This document shows, one piece after another, positions 7,300-15,948 of a stretch of DNA of 25,973 bases; within the stretch, counting starts at the first letter, position 1, and the number at the start of each line of letters is the position of its first letter. This stretch comes from Facklamia sp964471435 (GTDB lineage Bacteria > Bacillota > Bacilli > Lactobacillales > Aerococcaceae). Both the position numbers and the translations under genes were made by a program. The notes beneath the pieces are model-generated. The model saw only the letters and a program-made list of their open reading frames with translations, was not told the origin of the DNA and searched no databases. The stretch spans positions 1-25,973 of the forward strand of contig CAYYGA010000020.1 in the NCBI GenBank assembly GCA_964471435.1, in the 5' to 3' direction.

Positions 7300-8460
7300 T
7301 TATAGGAAACCAGCATTCTTAACAACTTCGGCTGCTTTTGCTTCATTGTCATCAGAAATCATAACGATAGGACCTGAACATCCCATACCAGATTCAGCGT
7401 AAATGCCTTCTTTCCATAATGCTTTTACTGCATCTTCTAAGTCTAACACATCGATACCATTCAATTGTGCCGTTACTACTTCTGCTTCCGGTGCTTTAAC
7501 TTCTTCATCCGCTGCGGCTGCAGTTGCTTTAGGCTGTAGTCCTTCACGAACTGCATCTAATCCTGCTTTTTTGGCAGCAGCATATTCTTCTTTAGATTTG
7601 CTTACTAATTTGCCTTTAGCCATATCATAAGCATATTTCAAAGCATTAGCGATTACCGGAGCACCTGATGCTCTAGAAATAATATTAATGATTTGGTCGT
7701 ATCCATCGCCTACACCCGGTCCATAACCATAACCAGTGGTTTCATATGTTCCGCCAGTTGTATATGCACCAAATAGTTTCATTAAGATATTACCAGTTAA
7801 TGTATCAGTTACCATGACATCGGCTGATCCTAATAAAAGGTCATTTCCACGTACTACTGATCCACCATCAGAACGAGCACTTTCACCAAATGTAATTTCA
7901 TAACCATTTGCTTGTAATTCTTTTAATGCACGTTCAACGTTATTAGCACCATCAACGTTTACAATTGCTACTGTAGGGTTTTTAATTCCTCTAGCTTTAG
8001 CAACTGCAATACCATTAATAGCATTTAAGACCATCGCTTCATTACGTACAGTAGCTGTTGTACCAGTTGTTGTTGCAATAAACATTTCACGTCCTAAAGC
8101 AGGTGTAACAACACGACCTACAGTAGACACTCCAATTGGGAATGTGTGGTGTAATGTTACCGCACCAGCAATAGTACCATTAGATAGTAGTTCTTCTAAT
8201 TTTTCTTCTACTTCTGACTCATTATTAGCTTCATAATGCTCATAATCTGCTGTCCAATCTAATTTTTCACCGATTAAGACAACTTCAAATAGTCCTTCAG
8301 CTGATGCTAAAGCAACTGCTTCTTTCATTACATCGAAGCCAAGTTCAGATCCATTAATTGTTAAACCAATTTTTAATGATGGACCAACTTGTCCACTTTC
8401 TAAAGTGTGAGCCACTTCTCTTAATACTTCTTGAATAGTTTTATTTACTTGGTTTGACAT
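7300..8460 (-). CDS. grdD: Glycine reductase complex C, acetyl-phosphate-forming subunit GrdD
   Basis: GrdD is the smaller subunit of protein C (386 aa, normal length). It takes the acetyl group from GrdC and releases acetyl phosphate by phosphorolysis. The active thiol is expected in the C-terminal motif G-M-G-C361-S-G-P; the equivalent Cys359 was shown to be essential in Eubacterium acidaminophilum. The main body is a PlsX/phosphate-acyltransferase-like fold with G-G-T-Y-E-T-T-G-Y-G-Y-G-P-G near residue 240. A flexible Ala/Glu-rich linker (about 310-330) separates it from the Cys domain. The gene starts with ATG after GAGGTGA, 14 nt past grdC. It ends the grdC-grdD transcript, closed by the hairpin at 7187-7240. 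Confidence 0.96.
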   Translation of the reverse strand: MSNQVNKTIQEVLREVAHTLESGQVGPSLKIGLTINGSELGFDVMKEAVALASAEGLFEVVLIGEKLDWTADYEHYEANNESEVEEKLEELLSNGTIAGAVTLHHTFPIGVSTVGRVVTPALGREMFIATTTGTTATVRNEAMVLNAINGIAVAKARGIKNPTVAIVNVDGANNVERALKELQANGYEITFGESARSDGGSVVRGNDLLLGSADVMVTDTLTGNILMKLFGAYTTGGTYETTGYGYGPGVGDGYDQIINIISRASGAPVIANALKYAYDMAKGKLVSKSKEEYAAAKKAGLDAVREGLQPKATAAAADEEVKAPEAEVVTAQLNGIDVLDLEDAVKALWKEGIYAESGMGCSGPIVMISDDNEAKAAEVVKNAGFL

Positions 8461-8474
8461 CTAAAGGGTCACCT

Positions 8475-10025
8475 CTATTCTTCTTCTGTTGTAATATTTT
8501 CAGCGAATGCGCGTAAAGCTTTAGCTACTTCTGACTTCACAACTTCTTTCAAGTTACCTACATCTTCACCTGAATCAGTTTCTCCACTATTACGTTCAAT
8601 AATAATAGAAACTCCATCAAATAAGTTAGTCATACGTCCTAAGAATAATGATCCTTTACCCACAATCATAGCACGGTTAACGTCTGATTCTGTAGTCATA
8701 TCATCAACGGCAAATCCTAAGTAAGGAGCACCTGAAGGAATGTGCCCTTGAGTTGGAGCCCACCCAGGGATGCCTTTTTCTGCTACGAAGTTAGCTAATT
8801 CTGAACGTTCCATTTCTTTACGAATAACACCAATCGCTGCAATCATTTTTAAGTTAGCTGTAGGAACATCACCTGCACCTGCTGGTTTGGTAATATCTGG
8901 GTTTTGCATTTCTACAGAGAATACATCTACATCATTAACTGTAATGCCTGCTTTATCTAAAGGATCTCCTACTAAAGCTGTCATAACTGCTTGTGGTGAG
9001 GATCCAGAAGAAACTGTATGGCGTCCTGTTAAATCAGTACGAAGTACTGGGCTTACACCATCATTTTGAGTAACTAAGAAAGCAACTCCAGCAACTGAAT
9101 CTTCTAATAAAGGCATCTCTTTATCAAAGTGAGATTTTCCATTCATTCCTAATTTAGCTGTTGAACCACCTGCAACTACAGCAACTGCTTTATAAGTTCC
9201 TGCTTTTACTAAAGATGCTGCTTGGATTAAAGCGTGAGTTGGAGCCCCACAGAAAGCACGTAAGTCTGAACCGGAAGCATTAGAAAGGCCCGAGAATTCA
9301 GCGATTGCTTTAGCCATATTCCCACCACCACGTTGGTTCATATCCCCAACTGCCTCTTCAGAACATTCAATTACATATTCGATATCTTCAGCAACTACGC
9401 CTTCTTCACGTAATAAATGACGTAAAGAAATAACTCCTGAAGCTTTGTTTACTAGATTTTCAAGCATAACGTGAGCATTTAAGTTTACGTCAATATCATG
9501 AGCACGCTCTACTACACCGACTAGTTTATCTTCATAGTATAATCCTTCTGCTTCTTTTTCATCGAGCTGTTTTTGTAACCATTCAGCTGACTCAGTGTTT
9601 TTGATTTTAGAAATATCATCTTTAAACATTTCATTTTCAGATAATACTTCTTTTACTTTTTCAGCAAAGCTTTCTTCTAAGTAAACTAAATCAAAAACGT
9701 CAACAATTGAAAGTACACCTAAGAATTCCATTTCTGGCATAATTTCGCCACGTTTTGAATAACGCTCAGCATTTTCTACTTTATTTTGATAACGAGGCTC
9801 AGGAATTTCTTTTAAATCAGAATAATGAAGATTTCCGATATAAGCTTGGTTAGCTGGATCTCCTACAACCTCATCATAAGATCTTAATGATCCTCTTAAA
9901 TTTTTTAAATACTTACTATCTGGAGTAGTAATTTTTTCGGTAGTTTGAGTAGTACCGTTGTGAATTAACATATTTGGTAAGTGTGCTAAAGTATAAGCTG
10001 CGCCTTTTAAAACTGGAAGACTCAT
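8475..10025 (-). CDS. grdC: Glycine reductase complex C, ketoacyl-synthase-like subunit GrdC
   Basis: GrdC is the larger subunit of protein C. It resembles beta-ketoacyl-ACP synthase III and accepts the two-carbon unit from the GrdA carboxymethyl selenoether as a thioester. The start is taken at the ATG at 10025 (516 aa, M-S-L-P-V-L-K-G) because AAAGGAG lies 7 nt upstream. An ATG two codons earlier (10031) is only 1 nt from that site and is unlikely. Likely reactive cysteines are C259 in R-A-F-C-G-A-P-T-H and C221 in I-E-C-S-E-E. Residues 90-180 form a charged helical insertion typical of GrdC. Spacing to grdD is 14 nt. Upstream lie a possible promoter and a hairpin separating it from grdA. 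Confidence 0.95.
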   Translation of the reverse strand: MSLPVLKGAAYTLAHLPNMLIHNGTTQTTEKITTPDSKYLKNLRGSLRSYDEVVGDPANQAYIGNLHYSDLKEIPEPRYQNKVENAERYSKRGEIMPEMEFLGVLSIVDVFDLVYLEESFAEKVKEVLSENEMFKDDISKIKNTESAEWLQKQLDEKEAEGLYYEDKLVGVVERAHDIDVNLNAHVMLENLVNKASGVISLRHLLREEGVVAEDIEYVIECSEEAVGDMNQRGGGNMAKAIAEFSGLSNASGSDLRAFCGAPTHALIQAASLVKAGTYKAVAVVAGGSTAKLGMNGKSHFDKEMPLLEDSVAGVAFLVTQNDGVSPVLRTDLTGRHTVSSGSSPQAVMTALVGDPLDKAGITVNDVDVFSVEMQNPDITKPAGAGDVPTANLKMIAAIGVIRKEMERSELANFVAEKGIPGWAPTQGHIPSGAPYLGFAVDDMTTESDVNRAMIVGKGSLFLGRMTNLFDGVSIIIERNSGETDSGEDVGNLKEVVKSEVAKALRAFAENITTEEE

Positions 10026-10078
10026 GAACATTCTCCTTTATATTTGAAATCTTTTACATTGTACATTATTTCACATAA

Positions 10079-10106
10079 ATTATAAAAAAACAAGTCTATT
10101 TGTGAA
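10079..10106 (-). promoter_or_regulatory. Possible promoter of grdCD
   Basis: On the minus strand, TTCACA (10106-10101), a 16-nt spacer and TATAAT (10084-10079) lie between grdA and grdC, about 55 nt before the grdC start. This would give grdCD its own transcript. Confidence 0.5.
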
Positions 10107-10120
10107 TTATTTTTAATTTT

Positions 10121-10156
10121 AAAGCCAGCACCTGCATATTGCAGAATACTGGCTTT
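10121..10156 (-). terminator. Hairpin between grdA and grdC
   Basis: AAAGCCAG (10121-10128) pairs with CTGGCTTT (10149-10156), with an inner CTGC/GCAG stem. It lies 22 nt past the grdA stop. The run after it on the minus strand is AAAATTAAAAATAATT, so the U-tract is poor. It may be a partial terminator or an mRNA-stabilising hairpin that raises GrdA level relative to GrdCD. Confidence 0.6.
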
Positions 10157-10178
10157 TAATTGTTAAATCTTTATTAGA

Positions 10179-10652
10179 TTATACTGTATATTTAGCGTAT
10201 TGATCACGAATTGATTTCATTTCATCGATGATCGAATCTACATCTAATACCATTTCCATCATTCCAATTTGCTCATCATAGATGTCAGCATCTACATAGT
10301 CTTTGAATTCTGGTTCTACAGCATGGTATACAGCTAAGCCTAACGGAGTTGCCGTTAAAGCACCAGCATAAGTAGGGTCTCCGTTGGTTACAGTTTCAGC
10401 CGCTAGACCAGCGGATTCACCTTCTGCACCACCTAAGATTACTACTAGATTCTCTGCACCGTGTTTTTCAGCAGCTTCTTTGATACGACGTTGATTTTCC
10501 AAATCCATGGCACCTGCGGCCGTTCAAACGAAACATTCTGTTGAGGATAAAAGAATCTCTACTGGTTTACCTTCTAAACAAGCTTCAATTGCTTGTCCTG
10601 GAATACCGTCACGGTCTCCAATTACTAATAATTTTTTATTATCTAATGACAT
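10179..10652 (-). CDS. grdA: Glycine reductase selenoprotein A, GrdA
   Basis: GrdA is the small selenoprotein that carries the carboxymethyl group as a Se-ether between protein B and protein C and is reset by thioredoxin. The ATG at 10652 follows GGAGG and opens a 157-aa frame (normal length) with an in-frame TGA at 10526-10524. Read as Sec this gives C40-F-V-U43-T-A-A-G-A-M-D-L-E-N, the classic GrdA redox motif. If TGA were a stop only 42 residues would be made, and an internal ATG would leave 109, neither functional. A consensus promoter lies upstream. A bSECIS-like hairpin follows the UGA. Confidence 0.98.
10493..10505 (-). promoter_or_regulatory. bSECIS-like hairpin for the grdA UGA
   Basis: Minus-strand mRNA GATTT-GGA-AAATC forms a 5-bp stem whose GGA loop starts 23 nt after the UGA and has G first. 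This is the same loop sequence as in grdB and fits the bacterial SECIS rule. Stability was not computed; the stem is A/U-rich. Confidence 0.55.
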
Positions 10653-10723
10653 TAGTAAAAACCTCCTAAAATTTAAAAATAAAATCATTCGCAACTAATA
10701 TACATCTCACTACCACAATTCTT

Positions 10724-10752
10724 ATTATAGTACTAAAAAAATCTATTGTCAA
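10724..10752 (-). promoter_or_regulatory. Consensus promoter of grdA
   Basis: On the minus strand, TTGACA (10752-10747), a 17-nt spacer and TATAAT (10729-10724) form a perfect sigma-A/sigma-70 promoter about 72 nt before the ATG. It predicts very strong, possibly constitutive transcription. The rest of the interval up to 10937 holds only the leader of the divergent glycosyltransferase gene; nothing else was recognised. Confidence 0.88.
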
Positions 10753-10937
10753 ACATTTAATAAACAGGTGAAATTCTCTTAAAAATATCTATCATTTTCT
10801 AAAGAAACCTATCACTAACTGCTTTTGTTACTTATTAATAAAATTTATATATATTATTAATAAAGGAATTTCATTGTTTTAACTGATTAGTTTTTCATCT
10901 TCTATTATACTAAAAGAAAAGCTTTCGGAGGTTTATT

Positions 10938-12185
10938 ATGAAAATATTGCACGTTCTCGGTCAACTCCCTGCACAAACTGGCTCGGGTGTATATTATCAA
11001 AACTTAGTCACAGGACTGGAAGAAAAAGGAGTTAAAAATGCTTTATTATATGCCTTACAAAAACCATTCGTAATTGATCTTAACGCCTCTGTTCACTTCC
11101 CAGTAGAGTTTTTAACCTCCTGCTTAGATTTTCCTATTGTGGGTATGAGTGATGTAATGCCCTATTCGAGCACTGTTTATTCCCAAATGACCCATTCTAT
11201 GCTAGATAAGTGGAAAGAAGCTTTTAAAAAACAATTGATAAATGCTAAAGAAGAATTCCAACCGGATATCATAATTTGCCATCATCTATGGTATTTGACC
11301 TCCATGACACTTGATATATTTCCTAATACTCCCATTATTGGGGTCAGTCATGGCACTGATATTCGACAAGCTACTCGCCACCCTCACTTAAAAAACAACT
11401 ATGCTATAGGCATGAACCGCCTTTCCCTAGTATTCGCATTATCTGCATCAGATAAAGAAGAAATTATTGAAACTTTTGCAGTAGACCCAGAAAAAATTAC
11501 TGTCATAGGAAATGGCTTTAATGCGGATATATTTAACCTTCAAAATAAACAGCAGACTTCAGGTGAAAAAGTAAAAATAGTGTATGCAGGTAAGATAACT
11601 CGTTCTAAGGGGGTTTTTGAATTAGCACAGACTTTTCCTCTTCTAAAAGAAAGATATTCTAAAATAGAAATGCATCTAATTGGCAACGGAGAAGAAGAAC
11701 AAAAAGAAACGCTTTACAACTTAGCAAAACAACAAAAAGATGGGGACTTTCACCTCCATCCTAGTATGCCTCAAAAAGACCTTGCACACTTTTTAAAGTC
11801 AGCTCATGTCTTTGTTTTGCCTTCTTATTATGAAGGCTTAGCTACTATTGCTTTAGAGGCATTAGCATGCGGATTGAGAGCTGTGGTGACTGAACTGATT
11901 CCTTTAAAAAAACTTTTAGAAGGTAGGATTAATGATTCTGGAATTATTGAATACGTCCCACTGCCCCGATTAGTAGATCAAGACCAACCAGTAGTTGATG
12001 ATATTCCTTTTTTCATCAAAAATTTAACCCATAAGTTAGCTATACAAATTGAACGTGTACTGAATAATAAAGAAATACCGTCACACGTTTTCGGAGAATT
12101 AAATCAATTCTCTTGGCCACATATTATTGATCGACAATTTCAACTCATCCAAGACGTCATTAAGAAACATCAGAAACATTTCTAA
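10938..12185 (+). CDS. GT4-family glycosyltransferase
   Basis: This 415-aa protein is a GT-B fold retaining glycosyltransferase. The N-terminal half opens with M-K-I-L-H-V-L-G and has G-S-G-V-Y near residue 15, the usual acceptor-domain glycine motif. The C-terminal half has Y-A-G-K-I-T-R-S-K-G near 216-225 and the nucleotide-sugar motif E299-G-L-A-T-I-A-L-E307 (E-x7-E). No transmembrane segment is seen, so it acts in the cytoplasm or at the inner membrane face. Donor and acceptor are unknown. The ATG follows CGGAGG. It stands alone between the grdA and sel operons. The location raises a selenosugar possibility (SenB of selenoneine synthesis is also a glycosyltransferase), but SenA and SenC are absent and that link is weak. 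Confidence 0.88.
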   Translation: MKILHVLGQLPAQTGSGVYYQNLVTGLEEKGVKNALLYALQKPFVIDLNASVHFPVEFLTSCLDFPIVGMSDVMPYSSTVYSQMTHSMLDKWKEAFKKQLINAKEEFQPDIIICHHLWYLTSMTLDIFPNTPIIGVSHGTDIRQATRHPHLKNNYAIGMNRLSLVFALSASDKEEIIETFAVDPEKITVIGNGFNADIFNLQNKQQTSGEKVKIVYAGKITRSKGVFELAQTFPLLKERYSKIEMHLIGNGEEEQKETLYNLAKQQKDGDFHLHPSMPQKDLAHFLKSAHVFVLPSYYEGLATIALEALACGLRAVVTELIPLKKLLEGRINDSGIIEYVPLPRLVDQDQPVVDDIPFFIKNLTHKLAIQIERVLNNKEIPSHVFGELNQFSWPHIIDRQFQLIQDVIKKHQKHF

Positions 12186-12209
12186 AAATAAGTTTTAGTG
12201 TCATTTATA

Positions 12210-12264
12210 AAAAATCATAAGGGATCCCCATTTCATTAATTTGAGGAGCTTCCTTATGATTTTT
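12210..12264. terminator. Bidirectional terminator between the glycosyltransferase and selA
   Basis: AAAAATCATAAGG and CCTTATGATTTTT form a long stem with A- and T-runs at either end and a large, partly paired loop. It lies between two convergent genes and can end transcripts from both. Confidence 0.85.
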
Positions 12265-12270
12265 ATATAT

Positions 12271-13656
12271 TTACATGTTATTTAACTCATCTAATATTTC
12301 TTCCATGTCAGCTTCACTTAATGTTCTCACATCAAATTGAACGGTATCATGAGCAATTCTAGCTATTATTGGCTTATTTCTAGAACGTAAGTAATATTCT
12401 AATTGAGCAGCTCCACAACTCTCATGCATCACTTCTACTAAAAAGGTTGGTAAAGTGGTGCCTGGATAGGACCCTCCTCCTATTTGGGATTCTCCTGCAG
12501 TGACCGCTGTGGTCCATTGCTGTCCTAAGTTGTTTATCTTATGTGAAAAAGAATTGGCTTTCTCTTGTAATTCTTCAGCCGTTTGACCCATCATCCGTAA
12601 AATAGGTATCTTTTTAAGCGCCACATTTGGATTGAGGTATTGACGCATAGTGACTTCTAATGCTGCCAAAGTAATTTTATCAGTACGTAAAGCTCTAGTT
12701 AAAGGATGAGAACGCAACTTATCTAACAAAGCTTTTTTACCTACAATGATTCCGGCTTGAGGTCCGCCTAATAACTTATCACCAGAAAATGTTACGAGGT
12801 CAAATCCCGCTTCGATGGCTTCTTGAACAGTAGGCTCATAAGGCAATCCAAAAGCTTGCATATCCATAAACAAACCTGAACCTAAATCATTTAAAGCCAG
12901 TAAATCATTATCATGCGCCAACTCTACTAATTCTTTATCATCTACTTTTTCAGTAAATCCTACTATAGAGTAATTACTTGTATGGACTCTTAGTATCGCT
13001 CCTGAATTTTCATTGATTCCATTAGCGTAATCTTTTAAATGCGTTTTATTGGTGGATCCTACCTCTTGAAGAATTGCTCCTCCTCTTGTAATCACATCAG
13101 GTATCCGAAAGGCGCCCCCAATTTCAACTAATTCTCCTCTGGAGATAAGAACTTCCTTATCATTGGTTAAAGCCGACAACATTAATAACACTGCAGCAGC
13201 ATTATTATTAACCACTAAAGCATCTTCAGCCCCGGTAATGTGTCGTAAAACATCTTTTAAATGATCATAACGAGACCCACGTTTCCCTTCTTCTAAATTA
13301 TACTCTAGATTAGAATAAGAAGGTCCTAATTCTGCTATTGCCTGCATCACTTCCTCAGATAATGGCGCACGACCTAAATTAGTATGTAAAATAGTTCCGG
13401 TTCCATTAATAACCGTTATTAATGACGGGGAAGCCATCTTTTCTAATGATTGGTCAACCAGCTGTATAATATGGTCGAAATCTACTACTTTTTTGTTGGT
13501 TTCTTCACCTGAAAGTATTGCTTGTCTGATAAGTTCAATTTCAGCTTGAACTGTTTGTTTAATTAAGTCTGAACTAATGTCAGTTTGCCAAGCTGAGATT
13601 CTCTTATCAACTAAAACTTTGTCTACTTTGGGTAGATTGGCTAATAATTCCCGCAT
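12271..13656 (-). CDS. selA: L-seryl-tRNA(Sec) selenium transferase SelA
   Basis: SelA is the PLP enzyme that converts Ser-tRNA-Sec to Sec-tRNA-Sec using selenophosphate. The frame is a normal 461 aa. It has the SelA pattern I-N-G-T-G-T-I-L-H-T-N-L-G-R (about 84-97), G-S-R-Y-D-H-L, and the PLP lysine in T-F-S-G-D-K294-L-L-G-G-P-Q-A-G. The start is set at ATG 13656, which overlaps the selB stop as TGATG and has GGAGG upstream. A TTG one codon earlier is the alternative. It is the last gene of selD-yedF-selB-selA and ends near the terminator at 12210-12264. The order selB before selA with one-base overlap implies translational coupling. Confidence 0.97.
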   Translation of the reverse strand: MRELLANLPKVDKVLVDKRISAWQTDISSDLIKQTVQAEIELIRQAILSGEETNKKVVDFDHIIQLVDQSLEKMASPSLITVINGTGTILHTNLGRAPLSEEVMQAIAELGPSYSNLEYNLEEGKRGSRYDHLKDVLRHITGAEDALVVNNNAAAVLLMLSALTNDKEVLISRGELVEIGGAFRIPDVITRGGAILQEVGSTNKTHLKDYANGINENSGAILRVHTSNYSIVGFTEKVDDKELVELAHDNDLLALNDLGSGLFMDMQAFGLPYEPTVQEAIEAGFDLVTFSGDKLLGGPQAGIIVGKKALLDKLRSHPLTRALRTDKITLAALEVTMRQYLNPNVALKKIPILRMMGQTAEELQEKANSFSHKINNLGQQWTTAVTAGESQIGGGSYPGTTLPTFLVEVMHESCGAAQLEYYLRSRNKPIIARIAHDTVQFDVRTLSEADMEEILDELNNM

Positions 13657-15569
13657 CAAATATGGGCCTCCTCGATATGGTTGAGATATTTAGGATTCAT
13701 CACCCGGGTATCTTCAACCCGTTGGGTAATTCCTCTTTGGTCAAAGTCGTCTAATAATAATAAAGCATATTTTCGACTGGTATCTAATAAATTACGGAAA
13801 TCAGCTAAAGCTATTTCCCCATGTTGTTGACAGAATGCAGCTAAACGATTTAAAGCTTCATTATATAAAGTTTGGTGTAATTCTACTTGTTTATCTAAAC
13901 GGTAAAATTCATTGTTCTTACGCATTTGCATATAAACTTCTCGTTTAGTTTTATCTTTCCCTACTATTTCTTCAAAAGTTAAAGGAGACCAAGCTGCTTC
14001 TTTAATGTGTGTATCTATTTCTTCCTTGGCTTTTGCTTGTGCCGGCGAAATCGCGATAGTATAATCACTCATTCGAATGATTTCACCCTCTATTACAAAC
14101 TCACCCTTTTCAACTAAAGTTTGAATAATGGCATTTAGCTCTTTTGGTGGTACTTTATTAAAGCGTGAGCGAAACTCTTCAAGAGACATTCCAGCTTCCA
14201 TATTGTTTTCTTGATGATAGGCTTCTAATAAAGCTTTCATTTTATCTGCAATATTTTCAAATGATGCTTTGGCCATATAAAATTGTCCAAACTTAAGTAA
14301 GCTACCTTCAGCCACCATTTCTTTAACATAAGACTCAACTGTTTTCATGTCTTCTCCTAAATAGTCCGCCATTTCTTTTATGGAAGAAAAACCGGCTGTA
14401 CGATTTTCTAGAAAGTCCAGTAAAACTTCAGCAGCTGTACCTGATTCCATGACAGTAAGCGATTCTAAAACATCTTGGTTGAACCGTTTATGTTTAGGAG
14501 GGTTAGCATCCAATACTTCACCGCCTCCTATGGTTACTACAGGAGAGAAATTTCGTAAAATAAAGCGGTCTCCTTTTTTTACTGCAACCTCTTCTTCCAA
14601 GCGTATTTGCATAAAAGCAGTTTCACCCGGTAATATCTTTTCTTTACCTAAAGGAACTAGGCGTCCTATTACTTCACGTGTTCCGATATGTAAATGAACT
14701 CGGTCCCATAATTCCATCGGCTGCTCAGCAGAAGATAAACAGCTCACTTTTGCATCAATCATATAAGAGGATTCTAAAGTAGATGCGGACAGAACATCCC
14801 CACGTCCAATATCATCCAAATCTATCTTAGTTAAATTTAAAGCAGTACGGTTTCCTGCATCTGCTGTATCTTTATCTTCTTCATGTATTTGAATGGTTCG
14901 GACACGGGTTTTTATATCTTTAGGGTAAATGGTTAGTTCATCCCCCACTTTAATTGAGCCATCAATTAAAGTTCCTGTCACAACCGTCCCAAAACCTTTC
15001 ACAGAAAAAGCACGGTCCACATTTAAACGTGCCGGTAAATCTTCGCTAGTATCTTTAATGCTTGCTATTTTTTCTTCTAAAAGTGTCTTTAATTCCTCTA
15101 TACCTAGTCCAGCTATTGCATCTGTTTCAATAATAGGAGCATTTTCTAATGCTGTCCCTAAAAATTGCTCTTTAATATCTTCAAATACGATTAATTTTAA
15201 ATCTTCGTCAGCACCTTCAACCTTAGTTAAAACAATTATAAAATCTTCGATACCGAGTAAATTTAAGACATCGACATGTTCTCGTGTCTGAGGCATGATG
15301 CCTTCATTTATATCGATAACCAACATCACTAAATCTATCCCTGCAGCACCGGCTAACATATTCTTAATGAATTTCTCATGCCCTGGAACATCGACTATCC
15401 CGACACGTTCACCGTTCGGAAGGTCTAAATAAGCAAAGCCGAGGTTAATAGATAACCCCCGCTTTTTTTCTTCTTGAGTTGTATCAGTCTCAATTCCCGT
15501 TAAAGCTTTAATTAAAGTCGTTTTCCCATGATCAATATGCCCAGCCGTACCTAATACGATATTTTTCAT
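13656..15569 (-). CDS. selB: Selenocysteine-specific elongation factor SelB
   Basis: SelB is the GTPase that carries Sec-tRNA-Sec to UGA codons by binding the SECIS hairpin. The 637-aa protein has the EF-Tu-like G-domain at the N-terminus: G1 G-H-I-D-H-G-K-T-T-L (residues 10-19), G3 D-V-P-G-H-E, G4 as T-K-V-E. The beta-barrel domains follow, then a C-terminal winged-helix region (about 370-637) that binds SECIS RNA. Length is normal. It starts 25 nt after yedF with GGGAG upstream and overlaps selA. The four SECIS-like hairpins in this window are its likely RNA targets, so their shared features reflect its specificity. Confidence 0.97.
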   Translation of the reverse strand: MKNIVLGTAGHIDHGKTTLIKALTGIETDTTQEEKKRGLSINLGFAYLDLPNGERVGIVDVPGHEKFIKNMLAGAAGIDLVMLVIDINEGIMPQTREHVDVLNLLGIEDFIIVLTKVEGADEDLKLIVFEDIKEQFLGTALENAPIIETDAIAGLGIEELKTLLEEKIASIKDTSEDLPARLNVDRAFSVKGFGTVVTGTLIDGSIKVGDELTIYPKDIKTRVRTIQIHEEDKDTADAGNRTALNLTKIDLDDIGRGDVLSASTLESSYMIDAKVSCLSSAEQPMELWDRVHLHIGTREVIGRLVPLGKEKILPGETAFMQIRLEEEVAVKKGDRFILRNFSPVVTIGGGEVLDANPPKHKRFNQDVLESLTVMESGTAAEVLLDFLENRTAGFSSIKEMADYLGEDMKTVESYVKEMVAEGSLLKFGQFYMAKASFENIADKMKALLEAYHQENNMEAGMSLEEFRSRFNKVPPKELNAIIQTLVEKGEFVIEGEIIRMSDYTIAISPAQAKAKEEIDTHIKEAAWSPLTFEEIVGKDKTKREVYMQMRKNNEFYRLDKQVELHQTLYNEALNRLAAFCQQHGEIALADFRNLLDTSRKYALLLLDDFDQRGITQRVEDTRVMNPKYLNHIEEAHI

Positions 15570-15594
15570 CTTTTAGTTCACTCCCATAATATCA

Positions 15595-15933
15595 TTAGGG
15601 TTGTACGACACGATCGTAAGAGCGCATCTGTCCTAAAATATATCTCATATTAGAAGGCTTGCCTACTGCTAGTTGGTTTTCCATTTCAAAGAAACTCAAA
15701 CAAGTTCCACAAGCCTTTACTGATACACCTTTTTCAACGAGTTCTTGAAAGGCTTCTACGGTATCAGCGCCTTCTTTCACTAATAATACCCCTGTATTAT
15801 AAAGTAAGATTTCTTGGGGTAATTTTTCTTCATCCTCTAATGCAGATAAAAAGGCTTTAATTAAAATTTCACCTATCTCGTCGTTACCGTTCCCCATTTT
15901 ATCACTATCGAGTACAACTAAATAATCTGCCAT
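15595..15933 (-). CDS. yedF: YedF selenium-metabolism protein, DsrE domain only
   Basis: This 112-aa protein matches the C-terminal DsrE/F-like domain of the selenium-linked YedF family (V-V-L-D-S-D-K-M-G near the start, then V-K-A-C75-G-T-C78-L-S-F-F). The usual YedF is about 200 aa with an N-terminal TusA (SirA-like) sulfurtransferase domain. Here the frame begins at the DsrE domain, and the selD stop lies only 15 nt upstream, so the TusA part is absent rather than unannotated. It sits inside the selD-yedF-selB-selA operon. The function is thought to be selenium transfer or storage but is unproven. The CxxC pair is the likely reactive site. Confidence 0.88.
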   Translation of the reverse strand: MADYLVVLDSDKMGNGNDEIGEILIKAFLSALEDEEKLPQEILLYNTGVLLVKEGADTVEAFQELVEKGVSVKACGTCLSFFEMENQLAVGKPSNMRYILGQMRSYDRVVQP

Positions 15934-15948
15934 TAAATCTAACTCCTT

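Noticed and set aside
10507..10698. Plus-strand frame of 63 codons opposite the grdA start
   Set aside because: It is antisense to the GrdA N-terminus and its promoter region and has no ribosome-binding site.
10938..12185. Firm call of SenB (selenosugar synthase)
   Set aside because: The motifs only support a generic GT4 enzyme and no SenA-like or SenC-like gene is present, so it is kept only as a speculative finding.
14380..14697. Plus-strand frame of 105 codons inside selB
   Set aside because: It lies opposite strongly conserved SelB coding sequence, has no ribosome-binding site and reads like a composition shadow; similar shadows at 5899-6093, 7403-7630, 8770-9069, 14929-15291, 17960-18196, 18050-18286, 21651-21833 and 25353-25800 were also dropped.
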